DNA of 64,000 nucleotides, from the NCBI GenBank assembly GCA_033816765.1, contig CM066293.1:372001-436000 (forward strand), written 5' to 3'. Origin of the DNA: Nothopassalora personata. Taxonomy: Eukaryota > Ascomycota > Dothideomycetes > Mycosphaerellales > Mycosphaerellaceae. The notes under the pieces were generated by a model. It saw only the letters and a program-made list of their open reading frames with translations, made no database searches and was not told the DNA's origin. Made by a program: the position numbers and the translations under genes. Below are positions 59,031 through 64,000 of this stretch, in pieces; positions within the stretch are counted from its first letter, which is position 1, and each line of letters begins with the position of its first letter.

Positions 59031-61367
59031 CTATGCTCGATCTTTTACAATATTTCGCGCCCTCTTGCGCTCCTCGGCGTCCAGCTTCCATTGCACACCT
59101 GTCTCGCGCTCAAGTTGGGCACCGTTCAGCTTGGATATTTCCTCCCACTCGTCATCTTCCATGTTGATGATCAGCGTCATCTGAGTGCAGCGAGCAAACG
59201 CATCTCGCAGCTCGTACTTCCCACCTTTGACGGCCGAAGCCACGATGCCTGCAATGTCCCGCTCCAGTCGGATCGCACCCAGCTCGTTCACCCGTCCATA
59301 ATAGGTTGCGATACGTCTTTCCAGGTTCCTAGCGAGGTAATGGATCGTAGCCGTGATGAGCTTGTCGTAGACGTTGGGCGTCAAAATCCGTTTGATGGGC
59401 AGTGTGAAGGCCTGCCAGCCTTTCTCGAAGCGTTGCGCTACAGCGTTATCTACTTCGGTATCTTCGCCAAACTCTTCGCTAGTGGTGTCGTAGTCTACCT
59501 CCCGGAACGTCTCCTTCAGTACCGGACCCAGGCGAGGTCTCATTACTTGTTTGAGCGTGACTTCAACGGCCTCGTTGATGAGCTCAGAAGTCTTGGCCTC
59601 GAAGCCAGACTCCATGGTTCTGAGGCTCTTCTCGACAGAGACTGCTTCGTTCCCAAATGGAAATGACTCTGCTATCACCGTCGACGGCTGTGCTTGACCG
59701 AGTGAGGTGTTGACGATTCGCTTGACATAGTCGGTGGCCACGTCGAGGTTGTTGATGAGGACGAGGAAGGATATGATCAAACCTTCAGGTGGCAGAGCAC
59801 CCTGTATTGCTGCTTTTGGGTAGCTCTCATCGCGCATCTTTCTCTGGATCATGCCGAAGAAGTCGGACCCCAAGACTCTCCCGACCGAGGGCACTGTACT
59901 GGCGACGACGGTGCGCTGAGAAGTGGAGAGCGTCCGCTGAAGGACTTGGTTGACAATAAACATGACATCGTCAACCACAGATGTCACGAAGGGCGGTGAC
60001 GAGCCCAGCTGCTTATTCGGGTTCAATGTTAGGTCAGAAGGTGGTTCGTCCAGCTGGAAAGACTTCTCAACCGACCGCCTGACGAAGAATGTGGCCATCA
60101 GATTGAACGGCTCGATCAAAAGCTCGTTCACCTTCTTCTGCAGAGTGCTGTGCGTGAGATAGGCAGGCAGATGGAGCTTGTCATCAAGGTTGCCATCTGC
60201 TGGTGAAGTGGTTTTTGAAGCCAGAAATCGGGCATACAGCGACCAGCTAGAAAGCATGGTAGCACATTCAATGAGAAGGGCATCAATCTCCTTCATGTCC
60301 ACGCCCTCGTCCTCGCTCGTACGCCCAGAGCCGGGTGCTGGGGAGTCAGTCCTGGGATTGAATGAAGTTTTCTGGTTAGGCAAGAAGCTCTGAACCAAGA
60401 AATTGAAGGGGTAACTCTTGACATCCGTGAGCTTGCGGTTGACTCTTCTCTCTTCCGCCCAAGTGTCTAGGATCAAACCGCCTTGCGCATCTGCTTCGAC
60501 TTGAATCCTCTCGATGACTTTCGTCATACTGCCAGGTCCATAGTGACGCTCGACAAGTGGTTCATGCCCGTTGACGATGCTCGCAATGTGTTCAAATAGC
60601 TTCGTCAAGGCATTGGCGTAGAACAGTCCTTCTCGCCTTTGCGTGGAGCTCATACTGCTACGTGCACGAGCTGCAATTCCAGAGCAGACGTAACTTCCAT
60701 ACGCATCGAGCCCAACATGACTTCGTCCAACGAGAGGGAACAGCTTGAAGAAGCGAGTGACTCTGGCCCCGTCCCCATCTCGCGTAGCCTTCTCGAATTC
60801 CCGCAGGAACAATGCACAGAGACTTTCGGCTGCACTGTCTAGCGTGTCCCTGGGTCGATCGGGAACTTCTGCGGTCGGCACAATGGCCTCTGCGAACGCT
60901 CCGTCAATGACAGCATCCGGAATGTGAGAAGCACGATGGAGATAGTTCGCAGCCGTCTCCCAATCTTGAGGTGCACCCATTGACCCATGCACGCCCAGGA
61001 CGCATGCTTTGAGCTCGGCGACCTGTTCGACGACTTGCAGCGTCGACTTGACGGCGACCTGCTCCCTGTCGAGTTTCTTGACGGCTCCCGAAATGCGGTG
61101 GGCGGTCGATGCGGCGGAGGCCAGCATGGTAGCACTGATGCTTCTCGTCGCCACGACCTGCGAGCCGAGCTGAGCGCGTGCAAGATCCAGTCGTGACAGC
61201 TGGCGCGAGACATCTTTCTGGGTGGCCAGTAAGGCATCCAGACGCGATGTCACGGCGGCCTCCCGTCGAGACAGATGGTGCAAGGCAGCGCGTATGTCGT
61301 CTGCTGTTGATGCAGCATGTACGCTCGGTGCATGGTGTCCTGCGTGATGACGGGGCAGGTCGGCCAT
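59031..61367 (-). CDS. COG4: Conserved oligomeric Golgi complex subunit 4
   Basis: 778 residues from ATG 61365-61367 (MADLPRHHAGHHAPSV); an upstream in-frame Met at 61499 would add 44 residues of non-conserved sequence. The N-terminal half is helical, with the coiled segment IRAALHHLSRREAAVTSRLD (~25-45) typical of COG subunits. The Cog4 core signatures follow in the second half: FVTSVVDDVMFIVNQVLQRT, GLIISFLVLINNLDVATDYV and ELRDAFARCTQMTLIINMED. As part of lobe A of the COG tethering complex it acts in retrograde intra-Golgi vesicle traffic. It is intronless and of normal length for a filamentous fungus. It diverges from the NIPA gene (start codons 453 bp apart). Confidence 0.92.
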   Translation of the reverse strand: MADLPRHHAGHHAPSVHAASTADDIRAALHHLSRREAAVTSRLDALLATQKDVSRQLSRLDLARAQLGSQVVATRSISATMLASAASTAHRISGAVKKLDREQVAVKSTLQVVEQVAELKACVLGVHGSMGAPQDWETAANYLHRASHIPDAVIDGAFAEAIVPTAEVPDRPRDTLDSAAESLCALFLREFEKATRDGDGARVTRFFKLFPLVGRSHVGLDAYGSYVCSGIAARARSSMSSTQRREGLFYANALTKLFEHIASIVNGHEPLVERHYGPGSMTKVIERIQVEADAQGGLILDTWAEERRVNRKLTDVKSYPFNFLVQSFLPNQKTSFNPRTDSPAPGSGRTSEDEGVDMKEIDALLIECATMLSSWSLYARFLASKTTSPADGNLDDKLHLPAYLTHSTLQKKVNELLIEPFNLMATFFVRRSVEKSFQLDEPPSDLTLNPNKQLGSSPPFVTSVVDDVMFIVNQVLQRTLSTSQRTVVASTVPSVGRVLGSDFFGMIQRKMRDESYPKAAIQGALPPEGLIISFLVLINNLDVATDYVKRIVNTSLGQAQPSTVIAESFPFGNEAVSVEKSLRTMESGFEAKTSELINEAVEVTLKQVMRPRLGPVLKETFREVDYDTTSEEFGEDTEVDNAVAQRFEKGWQAFTLPIKRILTPNVYDKLITATIHYLARNLERRIATYYGRVNELGAIRLERDIAGIVASAVKGGKYELRDAFARCTQMTLIINMEDDEWEEISKLNGAQLERETGVQWKLDAEERKRARNIVKDRA

Positions 61368-61820
61368 GATGGTAGTTATACAGCATGTCGGCAAGACGAG
61401 AAAACGTTGACGCGACGTAGTTACCGGACGTGTAATAAATACAGTGATGTGTTTGGAGTAGCTTGCTTGCTTGCTTGCGTGTTCCTTGCCCTCAGCCACG
61501 AGCGACGATTCCCCACCAGCTCTTTCCCTGCAAGCGCTGTCGTGTACTCACCACATCATCTGTGGCTGGGAGTGCCCGCTCTCACGTGGAAACACCGGGC
61601 CGCGCACATAGTCCTGTCGTACGACGGGAAAGAGCAGTGGAAAGGCCGAGTAGAGACGGCGAAATCGCACATATTGGAATCGACTCGACCACATGATTGT
61701 CTTCCGACCTCAACGATAACAGCATCTTTCCCCCCCCTCTCCCGTCTCAGCGCCGCGGCGGGTGCAGTCTTGCTTGCTGACGGCCAAGCGCGGCGGGTGC
61801 AGTCTTGCTTGCTGACGGCC
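61368..61820. other. Divergent promoter region COG4 / NIPA
   Basis: Contains a GCTT repeat near 61462-61477 (four GCTT units), a C8 run near 61731-61738 and the 35-bp-period repeat that ends at the NIPA start codon. No gene. Confidence 0.5.
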
Positions 61821-61821
61821 A
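61755..61821. repeat. 35-bp-period tandem repeat abutting the NIPA start codon
   Basis: A 32-bp unit (GCGGCGGGTGCAGTCTTGCT, continuing to GACGGCCA) occurs at 61755-61786 and again, identical, at 61790-61821. The last A of copy two is the A of the start codon. Confidence 0.95.
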
Positions 61822-64000
61822 TGGACGTCGCCGCACATGCGCTCTACCGCGCTGCGCACTTGTATGCGCGAGCCACCGAAACGGCGACGGGGACCGCCAG
61901 CGAAACGGCTTCAACGACATCCAGCACAGCATCATCCACCTCCACATCCGCCGCCACCGACGGTCGACCAGCCACATACAAGATCATCGGCATTGTCCTC
62001 GCCATATGCTCGGGACTCTTTATCGGCGTGTCCTTCGTCATCAAGAAGGTCGGGTTACTGCAGGCCAATGTGAAATACAACGAAGAGGCGGGAGAAGGAT
62101 ATGGATACCTGAAGAATGTTTGGTGGTGGTCAGGCATGACGCTTATGATCATTGGCGAGACGTGCAACTTCGTCGCATACGCCTTTGCAGACGCTATCCT
62201 GGTCACACCTCTCGGCGCCTTGGCTGTCGTGACGACGGCCATTCTGTCCTGGTTCTTCCTGAAGGAGAGGCTGAGTTTCGTCGGCTGGGTCGCGTGTTTC
62301 CTCTGCATTGTGGGCAGCGTCATCATCACACTCAATGCTCCCGAGCAGAGTGCCGTCAGCGATATTCAAGGCATGCAACACTTTGTCATTGCACCTGGTT
62401 TTCTGAGCTATGCCGGAGTCATCATCTTGGGATCTGCTTTCGTGGCCTGGTGGGTTGCACCGCGCTATGGCAAGAAGAGCATGATGGTTTATATCAGCAT
62501 TTGCTCCATGGTTGGAGGTCTGAGTGTCGTCGCCACACAAGGCTTGGGCGCCGCCATCGTGGCAGCCATCAATGGGGAGCCACAGTTCAATCACTGGTTC
62601 ATGTACGTCCTGCTCGTGTTCGTCATCGGAACGCTACTGACCGAGATCATCTACTTGAATGTAAGTTTGCTACGACTATGTTGTGCAACGAGGCCACTGA
62701 CAGTGTCACAGAAAGCTCTCAACATCTTCAACGCCGCCCTGGTCACGCCAACCTACTACGTCTTCTTCACGTCGTCCACCATCATTGCATCTGCCGTCCT
62801 ATTCCAAGGCTTCCATGGCACATCTACGCAAATCGTCGACGTGGTCATGGGCTTCCTGGTCATCTGCTCGGGTGTTGTTTTGCTTCAGCTCGCCAAGTCT
62901 GCCAAGGACGTACCAGACACGAAAGTGCTCACGGGAGAAGTGGATCAAATCAGGACTGTGGCAGAACAAGAAGAGCACGAATACGAGCCTCGCGCGGACA
63001 CTATGCGTGGTGCGGCAGGTCTCATGCGTGCCATCAGCACATCGCGAACGAAGAAGGAAGCAGAAGAGGCGAAGCGGATACACGAAGAACGCATGGAACC
63101 GATTGGTGAGAACGAGGTCGTAGAATGGGATGGGCTGCGAAGGCGAAAGACAGTCTCCACTCCGCACAGTGCGTCGATACGTCGTCCGAGGACTGCGCAT
63201 CCTCCTCTCGGCATGTCGAGCTTCCCAGACGAGGACAACATCAGCGAACCCGACAGCGAAGTCCACCCCGGCTTCTTCGGCCGAATTGGTCGGAGCATGC
63301 GCTCTCGTCCTTCTGCTGGCAGGCAACGGGGCCATAGCCCGGTCCCGATGAATAGTGTCACGGCTGACAAGCTCGATGGAGAACAACCCGAACACGTCTA
63401 CGGCCTCCCTCCAGGACTCCAAATCGCCCACGATACAGACTACGACAATACAAGATACAAGTCACCCATAGCAGGCGGCTCGAGCAATACACATATACAA
63501 TGGGCTGGCCAAAGTCCGGACCAGGAACGAGCAGACTCCCAGAGTAGTGGTCTTGCACCGCCACCGGTGCCACCCCACAGCCGGGATGGAAGTGGAGGGG
63601 CTCGACGACAATTCTCCTTCCAGAATGTTATGCCTTGGCGACACAAGTCTGGCGCTGGCAATGAAGATGACAATCGACCCGTTAGCAGAGGTGCTTTGTC
63701 CTTCGTCAGTCGCTCCAACAGCCAGAACTATCCCACAGGCCACGTGACCACTGAGGAAGAACGGCTAGGACTGGTCCACGGCGACTCATCCAAGAAGCTT
63801 CCCAAGTTCGATGAGGAAGATGAGCGTGGTTCCGACGACCGCAAGAGTTCCGATGAGTGGCAGGCAGCGTCCGGATCTGCTGGGTCCAGTCCACAGCAGA
63901 TCAGTACCAGTGGTGACTTTGGACCAAGGCGGACACGCGACACCTTCACAGACGATGATCTCCACAGCCAGCCCCTGAGGCATCCGCGAGATGAGTCGCC
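61821..64000 (+). CDS. NIPA-type magnesium transporter, 3' end outside the window
   Basis: From ATG 61821 the frame stays open to the last base, so the gene is truncated by the window edge (about 709 residues seen after splicing). A 51-nt intron (62661-62711, GTAAGT to TCACAG, CTGAC branch) is stop-free and a multiple of three; removing it restores the conserved YLNKALNIFNAALVTPTYYV. After a Ser/Thr-rich N-terminus (~1-45) come nine hydrophobic helices with NIPA signatures: GLFIGVSFVIKKVGLL, ADAILVTPLGALAVV, FLKERLSFVGWVACFLCIVG. The long C-terminal tail (~390 onward) is cytosolic, charged and Ser-rich with many potential phosphosites. The NIPA family transports Mg2+ at plasma or endosomal membranes. 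A different frame (61805-63109) is open over the same bases but is Arg/His-rich and non-homologous. Confidence 0.93.
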   Translation, partial: MDVAAHALYRAAHLYARATETATGTASETASTTSSTASSTSTSAATDGRPATYKIIGIVLAICSGLFIGVSFVIKKVGLLQANVKYNEEAGEGYGYLKNVWWWSGMTLMIIGETCNFVAYAFADAILVTPLGALAVVTTAILSWFFLKERLSFVGWVACFLCIVGSVIITLNAPEQSAVSDIQGMQHFVIAPGFLSYAGVIILGSAFVAWWVAPRYGKKSMMVYISICSMVGGLSVVATQGLGAAIVAAINGEPQFNHWFMYVLLVFVIGTLLTEIIYLNVSLLRLCCATRPLTVSQKALNIFNAALVTPTYYVFFTSSTIIASAVLFQGFHGTSTQIVDVVMGFLVICSGVVLLQLAKSAKDVPDTKVLTGEVDQIRTVAEQEEHEYEPRADTMRGAAGLMRAISTSRTKKEAEEAKRIHEERMEPIGENEVVEWDGLRRRKTVSTPHSASIRRPRTAHPPLGMSSFPDEDNISEPDSEVHPGFFGRIGRSMRSRPSAGRQRGHSPVPMNSVTADKLDGEQPEHVYGLPPGLQIAHDTDYDNTRYKSPIAGGSSNTHIQWAGQSPDQERADSQSSGLAPPPVPPHSRDGSGGARRQFSFQNVMPWRHKSGAGNEDDNRPVSRGALSFVSRSNSQNYPTGHVTTEEERLGLVHGDSSKKLPKFDEEDERGSDDRKSSDEWQAASGSAGSSPQQISTSGDFGPRRTRDTFTDDDLHSQPLRHPRDES

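Noticed and set aside
61805..63109. 434-codon plus-strand frame
   Set aside because: It is Arg/His/Cys-rich with no domain and overlaps the NIPA transporter in another phase; a shadow of the real gene.

Overview
The window is nuclear DNA of a filamentous ascomycete. The evidence is many genes with short GT-AG introns (48-97 nt, CTAAC/CTGAC-like branch sites, CAG/TAG acceptors), a tRNA-Gly with an intron after the anticodon, a Zn2Cys6-type transcription factor, a VTC polyphosphate polymerase, Ser/Thr-rich wall proteins and a Copia element. The gene set and the decayed 2EXR and C2H2 families suggest Dothideomycetes (Mycosphaerella-like), but that placement is inference. Nothing looks bacterial or organellar.

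Layout. 1-5.1 kb is a decayed, transposon-bearing stretch: one intact secreted Cys-rich protein, a frameshifted 2EXR/F-box-like gene, an ACTG microsatellite, an ~830-bp element with 50-bp terminal inverted repeats and a RIP-like TpA-rich body, then broken C2H2 zinc-finger relics. 5.1-10.2 kb is ordinary: a nuclear-looking coiled-coil protein, the OST3/OST6 oligosaccharyltransferase subunit and a nitrilase. 10.2-13.9 kb is again decayed (a frame-disrupted gene, an intact ORF of an unknown family, a cytochrome P450 pseudogene). 13.9-24 kb holds mitochondrial GatB, a frameshifted wall-type protein gene, a weak small gene, a GH128 wall glucanase, the tRNA, the mitochondrial Hsp70 escort protein Zim17 and an RWD-domain protein. 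24.8-33 kb carries a TM9/EMP70 protein, a BLI-3-like flavin-fold protein and VTC4. 33.4-43.6 kb carries an uncharacterised fungal protein, protoporphyrinogen oxidase (HEM14), a divergent four- or five-exon transcription factor, an unknown protein and a MOSC protein. 44.6-48.6 kb is a young Copia insertion with identical LTRs and a perfect 5-bp target duplication; it has lost almost all of reverse transcriptase and RNase H. 49.6-64 kb carries a patatin-like protein with altered active-site motifs, an SRPK-like kinase pseudogene, a CinA-domain protein, a single-pass membrane protein, an FAD monooxygenase, COG4 and a NIPA-type Mg2+ transporter that runs off the window end.

There is no evident biosynthetic cluster or operon; most genes are unrelated housekeeping genes. 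Recurrent themes are mitochondrial biogenesis (GatB, Zim17, HEM14) and secretory or endomembrane function (OST3, TM9, COG4, VTC4). I found no convincing novel multi-gene system. The most unusual items are the reverse-transcriptase-less Copia with an anticodon-type tRNA-iMet primer site, the TIR element, the zinc cluster that keeps four of six cysteines, the patatin with Thr in the nucleophile position, and several introns that are stop-free multiples of three.
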